A stretch of 64,000 bases of DNA from the NCBI RefSeq assembly GCF_028435365.1, contig NZ_JAGTJJ010000004.1:310001-374000 (forward strand). The letters are read 5' to 3'. A program made the position numbers and the translations under genes. The DNA is from Polyangium jinanense. GTDB taxonomy: Bacteria > Myxococcota > Polyangia > Polyangiales > Polyangiaceae. This document shows positions 17,610-25,728 of the stretch, piece by piece (within the stretch, counting starts at the first letter, position 1; each line of letters begins with the position of its first letter). The notes under the pieces were generated by a model. That model saw nothing but the letters and a program-made list of their open reading frames with translations. It made no database searches and was not told the DNA's origin.

Positions 17610-18467
17610 ATGGCTCCGCACGTCCTTCTCGTCGATGACAGCACCACGGTTCGCATGGTCATCGCGGCGGAGCTCCGCGAGGCGGGTTTCCGGGTCACAC
17701 CCGTCCCCACGCTGGATGCCGCGCGCCGCGCGTTCGCGCAGTACCGCGAGCGTGACCCGTTCGACCTCGCCATCCTCGACGTGCTCCTGCCCGATGGCGA
17801 CGGGATCGACCTTCTGCGCGAGATCCGTCGTGATCCGGCGCTCGAACGCCTGCCGGTCATGATCCTCTCGAGCGACGCGCGGTTCGGTTCGCGACTGCGT
17901 GGCCTTGGCGTGGGCGCCGACGATTTCGTGGGCAAACCCCATTCGAAATCGTTCCTCATCAGCCGCGCCCACATCCTCACGGGCAATCCGCAGGCGGAGG
18001 CGGCCCCGCGCGCCTGGCGTGTGCTCGTCGTCGACGCCGACGCCGGCTTGCGCGAGGCGCTCGAGAAGGTCCTGCGCATCGGCCACGGCTGCGACGTCGT
18101 CTCGCTGGAGAGCGTCGACCAGGCCGCGCAGTTCCTCGACCTCGAAGGCGCGGGCGTCGACGGCGCCGTGGTCGACCGGCGATGTTTCCTCCGCGTGCTC
18201 GGCCTCCTCCGCTCGAAGCAACCGAACGGCGTGCCCATGATCGTGCTCGACGATTCCCCCTCGGCCACCTGGCCGCCCGTGGCGGCGGCAAAGCGCAATT
18301 CGGCCGTCGCTGCCGCGCTGGTCATGCCTCGCACGATCGAGCCGAGCACCGTGGCCGAAGTCATGATGCACAGGCTGGTCGAGGATGCCCCGTCTTCCGT
18401 GTCGTCGAGCAGCAAAATTCCGATCACCACCATTGACGCCGTGCGTCGACTCGCGCGAGGCGCCTGA
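17610..18467 (+). CDS. Tandem-receiver response regulator
   Basis: GGGAGG sits 7 nt before the ATG. The 285-residue protein has a first, complete receiver domain (HVLLVDDSTTVR, phospho-acceptor in LAILDVLLPDGDG, Ser in ILSSDA, Lys in VGKP). A second, degenerate receiver (RVLVVDADAGLREA, DGAVVDRR) has no recognisable switch Lys. No output domain is present, so it acts by protein contact. It follows nos by 233 bp on the same strand and may belong to that signalling locus, but it has its own leader. The partner histidine kinase is not in the window. Confidence 0.85.
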   Translation: MAPHVLLVDDSTTVRMVIAAELREAGFRVTPVPTLDAARRAFAQYRERDPFDLAILDVLLPDGDGIDLLREIRRDPALERLPVMILSSDARFGSRLRGLGVGADDFVGKPHSKSFLISRAHILTGNPQAEAAPRAWRVLVVDADAGLREALEKVLRIGHGCDVVSLESVDQAAQFLDLEGAGVDGAVVDRRCFLRVLGLLRSKQPNGVPMIVLDDSPSATWPPVAAAKRNSAVAAALVMPRTIEPSTVAEVMMHRLVEDAPSSVSSSSKIPITTIDAVRRLARGA

Positions 18468-18547
18468 ACCATTGGTGGGTTCACCCTCACCGAAATGACA
18501 GAAAGCTGAAACTCGTGGGCGAGGGTGGCGGGTAGCCTTCGTTTGCC

Positions 18548-19255
18548 TTGTCCAAGTCCACCGTCGATCCGACCGCGCTCGACATCGAGCTTCCTGCGGT
18601 GCCTTTTCCCTCGGTGCCTGCGCCGGCGCCCATGCCGCCCGCCCGGCCCGAAAACTGGACGCGCAGCCTCTTCCACGTCGCCTCAGCGTTGCTTGCGCTC
18701 GTCATGCTCCGCATCGTGCCGAGCCGCGGGTGGCTGATCGCTGCGAGCGTATCGCTGGCCGTGTGGGCCTGGTCCTGCGAGATCGCAAGGCGCCTGAGTC
18801 CGGCCGTCAACGAGCGGCTCATGCGGTTCTTCGCGCGCGTCGCGCACCCGATGGAGCGGCACCGGGTCAACTCGTCCACGTGGTACCTCACGGCCCTGGT
18901 CGGCCTGTCGATCTTCGCGCCCTTCCAGGCGGCCGAGCTCGGCGTCGTGGTCCTCGGCCTCGCCGATCCGGCAGCGGGCTTCATCGGTCGGCGCATCGGG
19001 CGCACGAAGATCCTTGCGAACCGCTCGCTCGAAGGCACGCTCGGCTTCTTCGCCGTCGGCACGCTCGCCGCGCTCGCAACGCTCACCGCCTTCCACGGTC
19101 TGCCGCTCCCCGCGATGTTGCTCATCGCCTCCGCGGGCGCGGCCGCAGGCGCAATCGCCGAGCTCGTCTCCTCACGCCTCGACGACAACTTCACGATCCC
19201 CGTCACGGTCGCGATCGCCGCCTCCATCGCGGGCGCGTTCGTCCCGGCGTCCTGA
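18548..19255 (+). CDS. Dolichol/phytol kinase-like membrane protein
   Basis: The frame starts at TTG 18548; an in-frame ATG about 29 codons later is the alternative. After a Pro-rich, non-membrane N-terminus come about six hydrophobic segments and the motif LADPAAGFIGRRIGRTKI followed by RSLEGTLGFF. This is the signature of the CTP-dependent polyprenol (dolichol/phytol/farnesol) kinase and phosphatidate cytidylyltransferase group. The Asp, the two Arg and KSLEG-like residues probably bind CTP-Mg. It likely phosphorylates a lipid alcohol in the inner membrane. The next gene starts 17 bp downstream. Confidence 0.75.
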   Translation: MSKSTVDPTALDIELPAVPFPSVPAPAPMPPARPENWTRSLFHVASALLALVMLRIVPSRGWLIAASVSLAVWAWSCEIARRLSPAVNERLMRFFARVAHPMERHRVNSSTWYLTALVGLSIFAPFQAAELGVVVLGLADPAAGFIGRRIGRTKILANRSLEGTLGFFAVGTLAALATLTAFHGLPLPAMLLIASAGAAAGAIAELVSSRLDDNFTIPVTVAIAASIAGAFVPAS

Positions 19256-19271
19256 TCTATCCTGGGCGCCC

Positions 19272-20909
19272 ATGCGCCCGCTCCTCGGCTTGCTCGCCTT
19301 CCTCCCTTGCCTCGCCGCGTGCAGCGACGAGCCGCCCGGCGCCGACGCGCCGCCCGCGCCCGACGCGGGCACCGACGCAGGCCCGGCCTCCTTCCGCAGC
19401 GCTCTCTACCCCGAGGACTGGACGCCCTCCTTCACGGACGCCGAGGGCCACTTCCTCCACGACTTCTCCTACGCGGGCTACCACCACGCCGAAGCCCCGC
19501 CCGGCGCGCCCGCGGCCGCGCCGACCTTCGACGTCGTCACGCACGGCGCCGATCCCACCGGACAGACCGACGCGACCTTGGCCGTGCAAGCCGCCATCGA
19601 CGAGGCCGCGGCCCAAGGCGGCGGGATCGTCACGTTCCCCGAGGGGCTCTATCGGATCGACGACAAGCTCGTCGTCGCCGCGTCGGGCGTCGTGCTGCGC
19701 GGCGCGGGCCCTGCGAAGTCGCGGCTCCACTTCACGCGATCGGCGGGCATGAGCTACGACGCGCACCTCGCCTTCGTGGGCAAGGCCGAGCCGAACCTCG
19801 AGCTCCCGCTCGCCGCCGACGCGATCTCGCGCGCCGACGTCGTCGAGGTCGAAAACGCCGAGGACCTCGCGCCCGGCGACGACGTCCTCCTCGGCTTTGT
19901 CATCACGCCCGCCTTCATCGAGGAGCACGGCATGACGGGCACGTGGACGGCCTTCAACGACACGTGGCAGCCCTTCTTCCGCCGCACCGTCGTCGCCGTC
20001 GACAAGGCCCAGACGCCGCACCGGATCACGCTCGACGCGCCGCTCCGATACCCGGCGAAGCTGCGCGACGGGGCGAGCCTGCGCCGCGTCACGGGCCTCA
20101 TCCGCGAGTGCGGCGTCGAGTCGCTCGGCGTGTCGAACGCCGTCTCCTGGGCCGAGGCCTGGGCCGAGTCGCAGGTGCACGCGATCGACCTCCGGCGCGT
20201 CGTCGACTGCTGGATCAAGGACGTCGCCTCGTTCCCCTCGCCCACGGCGCCCGCCGAGGGCCCGGGCAGCGGCGCGCACCTCGCCTCGGGCGGCATCCTC
20301 CTCGAAGAGGCCACGCGCGTCACCGTCGACCACGTCTCGCTCGGCCTCGCCCAGAACCGCGGCGGCGGCGGCAATGGTTATCTCCTGGAGATCCGGCGCT
20401 CGAACGAGATCCTCGTCGCGGACAGCGAGGGCGACGGCGGCCGGCACAACTTCATCCAGAACTGGGGCTTCGGCACGACGGGCTGCGTCTTCTTGCGCGG
20501 AAAGAGCCGCAACGGGAAATCGCTCACCGACATGAACGACGCCTCGGGCTTCACGGGTTTGTCCGAGTTCCACCACTCGCTCGCCACCGCGAACCTCATC
20601 GACGCTTCGACCTTCGACGACGGCTTCTCCATCGTGAACCGCGGCGACGAGAGCACGGGCGCCGGGCACACGGGCACCGAGAACGTGCTCTGGAACAACC
20701 GCGGCAAGGGCGCGCTCCGCTCGCTCCAGTTCGGCACGGGGTATGTCATTGGGACCGAGGGCCTCTACGTCACCACCGCGTCGCCGCTGCCCATGGCCGA
20801 AGGCACGATGCCCGTCGACTGGGTCGAGGCCCTCGACGAGGGCGACACGCTCGACCCGCCCTCGCTCTACGAAGATCAGCTCCGCCGCCGCCGCGCCCGA
20901 CTTCGCTAG
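19272..20909 (+). CDS. Pectate-lyase-3-like beta-helix lipoprotein
   Basis: The ATG at 19272 gives a lipoprotein signal (MRPLLGLLAFLPCLAAC), then a Pro/Asp-rich linker. A right-handed beta-helix domain of about 450 residues follows, beginning FDVVTHGADPTGQTDATLAVQAAIDEAA (split here as FDVVTHGADPTGQTDAT and AVQAAIDEAA), the hallmark of Pectate_lyase_3 proteins. GGIVTFPEGLYRI and a series of asparagine/glycine-rich coils (GLAQNRGGGGNGYLLEI, NLIDASTFDDGF) are seen. The protein would sit on the outer face of a membrane and bind or cleave a polysaccharide. Catalytic residues cannot be assigned, so adhesion rather than lyase activity is possible. Length 545 residues. Confidence 0.8.
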   Translation: MRPLLGLLAFLPCLAACSDEPPGADAPPAPDAGTDAGPASFRSALYPEDWTPSFTDAEGHFLHDFSYAGYHHAEAPPGAPAAAPTFDVVTHGADPTGQTDATLAVQAAIDEAAAQGGGIVTFPEGLYRIDDKLVVAASGVVLRGAGPAKSRLHFTRSAGMSYDAHLAFVGKAEPNLELPLAADAISRADVVEVENAEDLAPGDDVLLGFVITPAFIEEHGMTGTWTAFNDTWQPFFRRTVVAVDKAQTPHRITLDAPLRYPAKLRDGASLRRVTGLIRECGVESLGVSNAVSWAEAWAESQVHAIDLRRVVDCWIKDVASFPSPTAPAEGPGSGAHLASGGILLEEATRVTVDHVSLGLAQNRGGGGNGYLLEIRRSNEILVADSEGDGGRHNFIQNWGFGTTGCVFLRGKSRNGKSLTDMNDASGFTGLSEFHHSLATANLIDASTFDDGFSIVNRGDESTGAGHTGTENVLWNNRGKGALRSLQFGTGYVIGTEGLYVTTASPLPMAEGTMPVDWVEALDEGDTLDPPSLYEDQLRRRRARLR

Positions 20910-20921
20910 GCCGGAGCTCGC

Positions 20922-21600
20922 GCCCACGTCCGCGAACCTGCGCGTGCTCGCCTCGACCGCCTTCGCGCCGTTTTCCGTGGCCATGACGGTCGCGTTCGTC
21001 GCGCCTCGCACCTGCTCGACCAGGTGCTTCTCGTCCGCGACCACGCCGAAGCGCCGCCCTGCGTCACCCGCGCCCGCGGCCTCGATCGTCGCGTTGATGG
21101 CGAGGTTGTTCGTCTGCTCGGCGAGCTCGCGGATGATGTCCACGATGCCCCCGATCTCCTGCGATCGCTGGTTCAAGCCGAGCATGTGCGTCACGACCAG
21201 ATCGACCTGCTTGCGCGTCCCCTCGACGGTCTCGCGCTCTCGGCGATCTGACGCGACGTGACAGTGAGCTCGCGGATCGTCACCGACACCTGCTGCGAGG
21301 TCGCGACCTGCTCGTTCGTCGAGCTCGCTTGTTGGGTCGCTGCGGTCTCCTTATGATCATCTCGTCGATGTGCCGGCGGATGGTGTCCATCGTGCGCTTG
21401 CCGTTGCCGGTCGCGACCACCTTTGCCGCCGCCTCGAGCCCTTCGCGCCTGCGGAGATCGATGACGCTCGCGAGGTAGCTCTTCTGCCGCGCCACCAGCG
21501 GACGCAGGTCCACAAGGCGCTGGCGCTGATTATCGAGGGTCAGGCGCGCGACCTCGGCGATGTCGCCGTCGACGACCTGGCTCGCCATTTGGTACGGCTC
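20922..21600 (-). pseudogene. Decayed methyl-accepting chemotaxis protein
   Basis: Minus-strand fragments of one chemoreceptor lie in different frames. At 21588-21366 is a CHASE3-like sensor piece (DNQRQRLVDLRPLVARQKS, then LRRREGLEAAAKVVATGNGK). At about 21347-21230 is a signalling-helix piece in another frame (ETAATQQASSTNEQVATSQQ). At 21218-20922 is the hairpin-tip region in yet another frame (IRELAEQTNNLAINATIEAA, then VVADE joined to ATNATVMATE). The second transmembrane helix, HAMP domain, about 20 residues after VVADE, and both ends are missing. With at least one frameshift and three deletions it cannot be functional. The remainder to 21735 holds no gene. Confidence 0.85.
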
Positions 21601-21735
21601 GAGAAATCGCGGTCAGGACCTCACGGTACACGCTCGGTGTCGAAATGCGCCGTAAAAATGTTTCCGATTGGCAGGTCGGGGTGGGGCGAATCTCGCGTTG
21701 TGCGTCGGCGTGTACCGGGACACACCTTTTCGAGA

Positions 21736-22332
21736 TCAGGAGTCGTCGTCTTCGTGGGTGACGCTCTTCAAGGCGAGCACCGGCGTGAGGCGGAAGTTGC
21801 AGGCGGAGACCTCCTCGATCGATTCCTCTGCGATGAAATCGACGACAATCGTGGTGCGCCCGCCGCGCGCGACCTCGATGGGCTCGGCGCTCTCCGCGAT
21901 CTTCAAGGTCGCCTCGGTCACGCCGGAGGTATCGAGCGCGCAGGTCGTCCCGTCCTTCAGGATCACCTGGTTCTTCCCTGCGGCGTCGATTTCCAGGCGA
22001 ATGCCCCGCACATCGCCTCCCACCTCGACCTCGCCGAGCGGCGCCGTCACGCCATCCCGCAACGACAGCAAATCAAACGTGCCGGCGTTTTCGTTCACCG
22101 TCGTCCACTTCCCTTCCCGCTCGCGGCCCGCGCGGGCGTCGTGTGCACCCCCGCCGTGGCAGGAATGGCCACTCTGCACATCGACTTTTCCGAACGATAC
22201 CTCAATTTTTTCGATCGAGTTCAGGGTCACCGGAGCATCCGTGAGTTCGATCGCGACCGTGCTCCCGCCACCACAGGCCGCGAGCGCGACCGACGTCACC
22301 GCGAGGAGCCCCAAGGAACGAAACGAAACCAT
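21736..22332 (-). CDS. DUF4382-type lipoprotein
   Basis: AAGGAGG 6 nt before the ATG at 22332 fixes the start, not the in-frame TTG at 22350. The 198-residue product has a lipoprotein signal (SVALAACGGG) and then the DUF4382-like opening VAIELTDAPVTLNSIEKIEV. A beta-sandwich follows, with TFDLLSLRDGVTAPLGEVEV, IRLEIDAAGKNQVIL and an acidic C-terminus (THEDDDS). Proteins of this type are periplasmic or surface lipoproteins of unknown function. A HSCHGGGAH segment could bind metal. It is divergent from the CBS-domain gene across a 196-bp region with repeat elements. Confidence 0.78.
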   Translation of the reverse strand: MVSFRSLGLLAVTSVALAACGGGSTVAIELTDAPVTLNSIEKIEVSFGKVDVQSGHSCHGGGAHDARAGREREGKWTTVNENAGTFDLLSLRDGVTAPLGEVEVGGDVRGIRLEIDAAGKNQVILKDGTTCALDTSGVTEATLKIAESAEPIEVARGGRTTIVVDFIAEESIEEVSACNFRLTPVLALKSVTHEDDDS

Positions 22333-22424
22333 ACGCGCCTCCTTTTGCAAACGAGCCTACGCAGGATTCATGACGGTCGTGTAAAGTTTCATGAAGAATC
22401 CGTGTTCGTCTCTTGCCGGCGGAA

Positions 22425-22516
22425 CGCAACCGTTGCACGCATCACGCAAAGGTTGCACAAAGGGGCTCGACAAGCGGGACGTGGGCCCTGTATATGACTT
22501 GGCAAACGTCTTGCCA
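22425..22516 (+). promoter_or_regulatory. Direct repeats, promoter-like boxes and operator-like dyad before the CBS gene
   Basis: Two copies of a 14-bp element, CGCAACCGTTGCAC at 22425 and CGCAAAGGTTGCAC at 22445, are exactly 20 bp apart (12 of 14 match). The first contains the perfect dyad GCAACCGTTGC. Downstream are TCGACA (22467-22472), an 18-bp spacer and TATATG (22491-22496), a possible weak sigma-70 promoter. TGGCAAACGTCTTGCCA (22500-22516, 6-bp arms) would straddle the start of transcription. This reads as an activator site plus operator, by inference. Confidence 0.45.
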
Positions 22517-22528
22517 GGCGCCGCCACC

Positions 22529-23314
22529 ATGACCACGCCCTTTCTCGTCTCGACGCTGATGAAATCCCCCGTGCTGTCGGTGACTCCCGACACGCTCGTG
22601 GATGAGGCTTACCTCTTGCTCGCGTCGCGACGCATCTCGTCGGCGCCCGTCGTCGATGGAACGGGCAAAGCGCTGGGCGTCGTCTCGCTAACGGATCTCC
22701 TGCGCATCGGCCGCCTGCAACCGGCCTCGCTCGCGGGCATCCAGCCGATCGACCTGCCCACCGAACCCGTCTCGGATCACATGCACAAGGGCGTCATCAC
22801 GGTCTCGCCGAACGCGCCCGTGACGGCGGCGGCGCGTGTCATGGCCGACGAGCGCGTGCATCGCGTGTACGTCGAGCAGGAGGGCAAACTCGTCGGCGTC
22901 TTCAGCATCGAAGAGGTGCTCTCCTCCGTGCGCGCGCTCCGCCTCGAAGGGTCGATTGGCGAGGTGATGACGAAGCCCGTGATCTCGCTCCCCGTCACGG
23001 CCACGATTGCCGAGGCGACCTCGCGGCTCGATCGCGCGCACGTGACGGGCCTCGTGATCGTCGACGAATATCGTCACCCGGTCGGCGTCTTCACGCAGGT
23101 CGAGGCCCTCGCGGCGCGCAGCTTCGATCCCTCGACGAAGGTCGAGGACGTGATGAACTACGGCATCCTCACGCAGCACGTGAAGACGCCGCTCTACCGC
23201 GCGGCGGCGCACGCCTTCGAATCGCGCGCGCGCCGCGTGCTCGTGCTCGAGAACGGCGAGCTCGTCGGCGTGATCACGGGCCTCGATTTTGCCCGTGTCC
23301 TCGCCGCGACCTGA
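22529..23314 (+). CDS. Four-CBS-domain protein
   Basis: The ATG at 22529 (MTTPFLVSTLMKSPV) is taken because the longer frame from 22391 runs through the promoter-like region. The 261 residues are made only of two CBS pairs, with four VxDxM/VMTKPV-type starts: LMKSPVLSVTPDTLV, HMHKGVITVSPNAPV, VMTKPVISLPVTATI and VMNYGILTQHVKTPL. Such stand-alone proteins bind adenine nucleotides or similar ligands as energy or redox sensors and act on a partner. The partner is not evident; the neighbours are envelope genes. Stops of this gene and the CAP gene abut (TGATCA). Confidence 0.88.
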   Translation: MTTPFLVSTLMKSPVLSVTPDTLVDEAYLLLASRRISSAPVVDGTGKALGVVSLTDLLRIGRLQPASLAGIQPIDLPTEPVSDHMHKGVITVSPNAPVTAAARVMADERVHRVYVEQEGKLVGVFSIEEVLSSVRALRLEGSIGEVMTKPVISLPVTATIAEATSRLDRAHVTGLVIVDEYRHPVGVFTQVEALAARSFDPSTKVEDVMNYGILTQHVKTPLYRAAAHAFESRARRVLVLENGELVGVITGLDFARVLAAT

Positions 23315-23866
23315 TCAATACGGCTTCTGCCCGATGTAATTGCCGGGCGGATCGTAGTTGCAGACCCAGAACTCCCAATCTCCCCCGCCGAGCGGCGAGC
23401 CCTTGCTGCATTTCGCCATGCCGCAGCCGAGCTTCGTCGTCTTCGCCCAGACCACCTGGGTGTAATGGCCGCACACGGCCGAACACTCGTTCGACGAGTA
23501 AATGTAATCGGCCTTCTCGGCCACCCAGTTCGAGACGACCTGCTCCGCGGTCGAGCTGTTGGAGCTGGCGTAGAGATTCTCGCCGTAGTCGTTCGAGCTG
23601 TGCTCCCAGACGCAGTTCTCCGCGTACGCCTGCGCGACGGCGGCGAGCTCCGGCGACCAGACGAGAGGCGGCAGCGGCTCCGGGGCCGGCGGATCGACGG
23701 ACGCGCGCGCCGCGTTGTGGGCCTCGGTGATCCCTTGCATCGAGGCCGGCTCGCCGCCATTCGTGTTGCCGCTACTGTCGCCGGATCCTTCGTCGTCGGA
23801 GCAGCCCGCGGCCGCCACGAGGAAAGAAACGAGGACGAGCCCATAGAAAGGTGAAAAGCGCTTCAT
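23315..23866 (-). CDS. CAP/SCP-domain lipoprotein coupled to radical SAM gene
   Basis: The ATG at 23866 overlaps the radical SAM stop as ATGA. The 183-residue product has a lipoprotein signal (FLVAAAGCSDD), a Ser/Gly spacer, and a CAP (SCP/PR-1) domain from about residue 45: ITEAHNAARASV, LAAVAQAYAENCVWEHS, YGENLY, VVSNWVAEKADY, CGHYTQVVWAKTTKLGCG and VCNYDPPGNYIGQKPY. The His-Glu-Glu-His cavity residues of the family appear present. CAP proteins are extracytoplasmic, with lipid-binding or enzymatic roles in different lineages. Being cotranslated with a modification-type enzyme, it is a candidate substrate or partner. Confidence 0.85.
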   Translation of the reverse strand: MKRFSPFYGLVLVSFLVAAAGCSDDEGSGDSSGNTNGGEPASMQGITEAHNAARASVDPPAPEPLPPLVWSPELAAVAQAYAENCVWEHSSNDYGENLYASSNSSTAEQVVSNWVAEKADYIYSSNECSAVCGHYTQVVWAKTTKLGCGMAKCSKGSPLGGGDWEFWVCNYDPPGNYIGQKPY

Positions 23867-25572
23867 GGGCCGATCGTTGCATGACGCGCCGCCGGGGCGC
23901 AAGCCACCTCGGGGCACGCGCGCCGGATCGGCGCGGGGGTCCTGGAAAGCGCTGCACGACGCAGGTCCTGCATCACCTCTCCGTTCCAGAGCGAAACGAG
24001 CGGCGAAGACGCGAGGGATCCGATCGCGGGCGCCTCGTACGCCACGGGATGCACGGTGCCGTCCGGGTCGATGCACGCCTGCTCCCATTCCATGCGACAC
24101 GTCAGGAAGCGTGCGCGATTGGCGAAATCGTCGGCCGCGCGGAAAACACGCAACGCGGGGTCGTCGCCGGCGGCGCAGGGGCAATCGCCGCGGGGATCGA
24201 GGTGGTCCACGAGCACGACCCCCGCGGGCGCGAGGATCGAGCCGAGCGCACGGACGGCCCGCGAGATCCGCTCGCCCCGCGGATCGATCCATTCGACCTG
24301 CGCTCGCGGCGTGCACGGAAACACCTCCTCGACCTTCAACCAATCGACCCCGAGCGAAGCGGCGAGCCTTCCGAGCGCGGGCAATTCGTCCACGTTCGAA
24401 GCAGTCACGACCGCCGAGATCCCGATCCGCACGTCGACCCCGCGCGCAGCGCGACGCCGCAGCATTCCCTCGATGTTCTTCACGATCGTCGCGAACCGCC
24501 CGCCGATCCGGAGCCCGTCGCTCGTCGCCGCGGTCGCGCCGTCGAGCGAAATCGAGAGGCTCGTCAGGCCGAGATCACAGAGCGCGTCGAACCGCCCCTC
24601 GTCGAGCAACATTCCATTCGACAGCAAATGCACGTCCGTGCGGCCCGGACGACCTGCGCGCGCCCTCTGGATCGTCGCGAGCACCTCCGGAAACATGGGC
24701 GCCACGATCGCCTCGCCGCCGTGCACGAAGCCCACGTAATCGGCCGCGGCGAACGGCTCCCGCAGCGCGTCGAGAAGCCACGGCTGCATCGTCCGTGCGC
24801 TCCCGCTCCGCGTCTTCTCCGGCGCGTCCGTGATGCAATGGGCACAACGCAGGTTGCACCGCTCGGTCACGGTGACGTAAAGCCGTACCGGGAGCGGCGC
24901 GACCACGCGCCCCGCGCGAAACGCATCCCCGGACGCTTCCGGCCCCGCATTCCCCTCGATCGAAATGCCCGCCGCTCCCTCCCCACGCCCCGCGCCCTTC
25001 GGCGCCTCAGGCCGCGCAATCAAAAACCATTGCCCCGCCCCACCCGCGCGCCCGACGAGCCGCCCCGATTCCAATCGAAACACGTACGCCACGCGCCGCG
25101 CCGACGCCGGCAGCCGCGCCTCGAACACGACGTGCTCGTCCTCCTCCGCCGCAACCCGCATCGCCTCTTCGCGCGCCCCTGCGCCCTCGTCCCACCGCAC
25201 GACGAGGCCCTCTCCGTGCCCACGACGCAGCGCCGAGCGAATGCAAAGCCGCCCGTCCTCCTCCACAGCCACGAACGGGCTCACCGGCGCGTGCAGGATC
25301 GGCTCCTCCGCGCCGCCCACGACGAGCACGTTGTTCCGCAGCCCGCCCCGCGACCGCGTCCGCGGATTCTCCGGATCGAGCTCCCAGCGCGCGCCCTCGA
25401 CGTGCAGCTTGTACTCGTACACCCCGATCGCGGCCTCGATCGTCACCTCGAACGACCCGTCGCCGCGCCGCGCCATGGGCGTCGGGCGAAACGCCGACCA
25501 TTCCCCGCAGAGCGAAACGAACGCCGCGGGCCGCTCGGGCCGGTAGAAGAACGTCACGGAAACGGAAACCAC
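23863..25572 (-). CDS. Radical SAM/SPASM enzyme with starch-binding-type N-terminal domains
   Basis: The frame starts with GTG at 25572. Residues 1-85 resemble a CBM48/AMPK glycogen-binding module (VSLCGEWSAFRPTPM, YEYKLHVEGARWELDPENP). Residues about 93-195 look like a second Ig-like domain of the amylase N-terminal type. The radical SAM core begins at 230, with the cluster motif C239-x3-C243-x2-C246 in ERCNLRCAHC, then FVHGGEA and SISLDGA. The C-terminal part has Cys464, 466, 492, 500, 553 and 558, a SPASM-like set that departs from the classical spacing (DPDG-TVHPV lacks the expected final Cys). It should cleave S-adenosylmethionine and modify a peptide or protein. I know no described enzyme with this domain order. 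It is cytoplasmic and coupled to the CAP lipoprotein gene. Confidence 0.85.
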   Translation of the reverse strand: MVSVSVTFFYRPERPAAFVSLCGEWSAFRPTPMARRGDGSFEVTIEAAIGVYEYKLHVEGARWELDPENPRTRSRGGLRNNVLVVGGAEEPILHAPVSPFVAVEEDGRLCIRSALRRGHGEGLVVRWDEGAGAREEAMRVAAEEDEHVVFEARLPASARRVAYVFRLESGRLVGRAGGAGQWFLIARPEAPKGAGRGEGAAGISIEGNAGPEASGDAFRAGRVVAPLPVRLYVTVTERCNLRCAHCITDAPEKTRSGSARTMQPWLLDALREPFAAADYVGFVHGGEAIVAPMFPEVLATIQRARAGRPGRTDVHLLSNGMLLDEGRFDALCDLGLTSLSISLDGATAATSDGLRIGGRFATIVKNIEGMLRRRAARGVDVRIGISAVVTASNVDELPALGRLAASLGVDWLKVEEVFPCTPRAQVEWIDPRGERISRAVRALGSILAPAGVVLVDHLDPRGDCPCAAGDDPALRVFRAADDFANRARFLTCRMEWEQACIDPDGTVHPVAYEAPAIGSLASSPLVSLWNGEVMQDLRRAALSRTPAPIRRACPEVACAPAARHATIGP

Positions 25573-25728
25573 TTGGCCACCATACGCGAATCTGCGCCGC
25601 GCGGCAGGCCCCTCCGACCTCGCGGGACTTCTTCACCTGGAACGTCTCCGCGCCCCGGAAGCCTGGACAACGGCCCTCTCTTGTCTCTTCCCTGCCCGCC
25701 GGCTCCGCTGTACCCTTCGCCGAAGGCC

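Noticed and set aside
19257..21194. A 645-residue minus-strand frame beginning in chemoreceptor sequence
   Set aside because: Only the first 91 residues are chemoreceptor-like; the rest is antisense of the beta-helix lipoprotein. It was annotated as a pseudogene fragment instead.
21625..21716. GGTACACGC and GCGTGTACC, a 9-bp inverted pair 74 bp apart, as ends of a small mobile element
   Set aside because: There is no target-site duplication or transposase remnant; 9 bp is short enough to be chance in decaying DNA.
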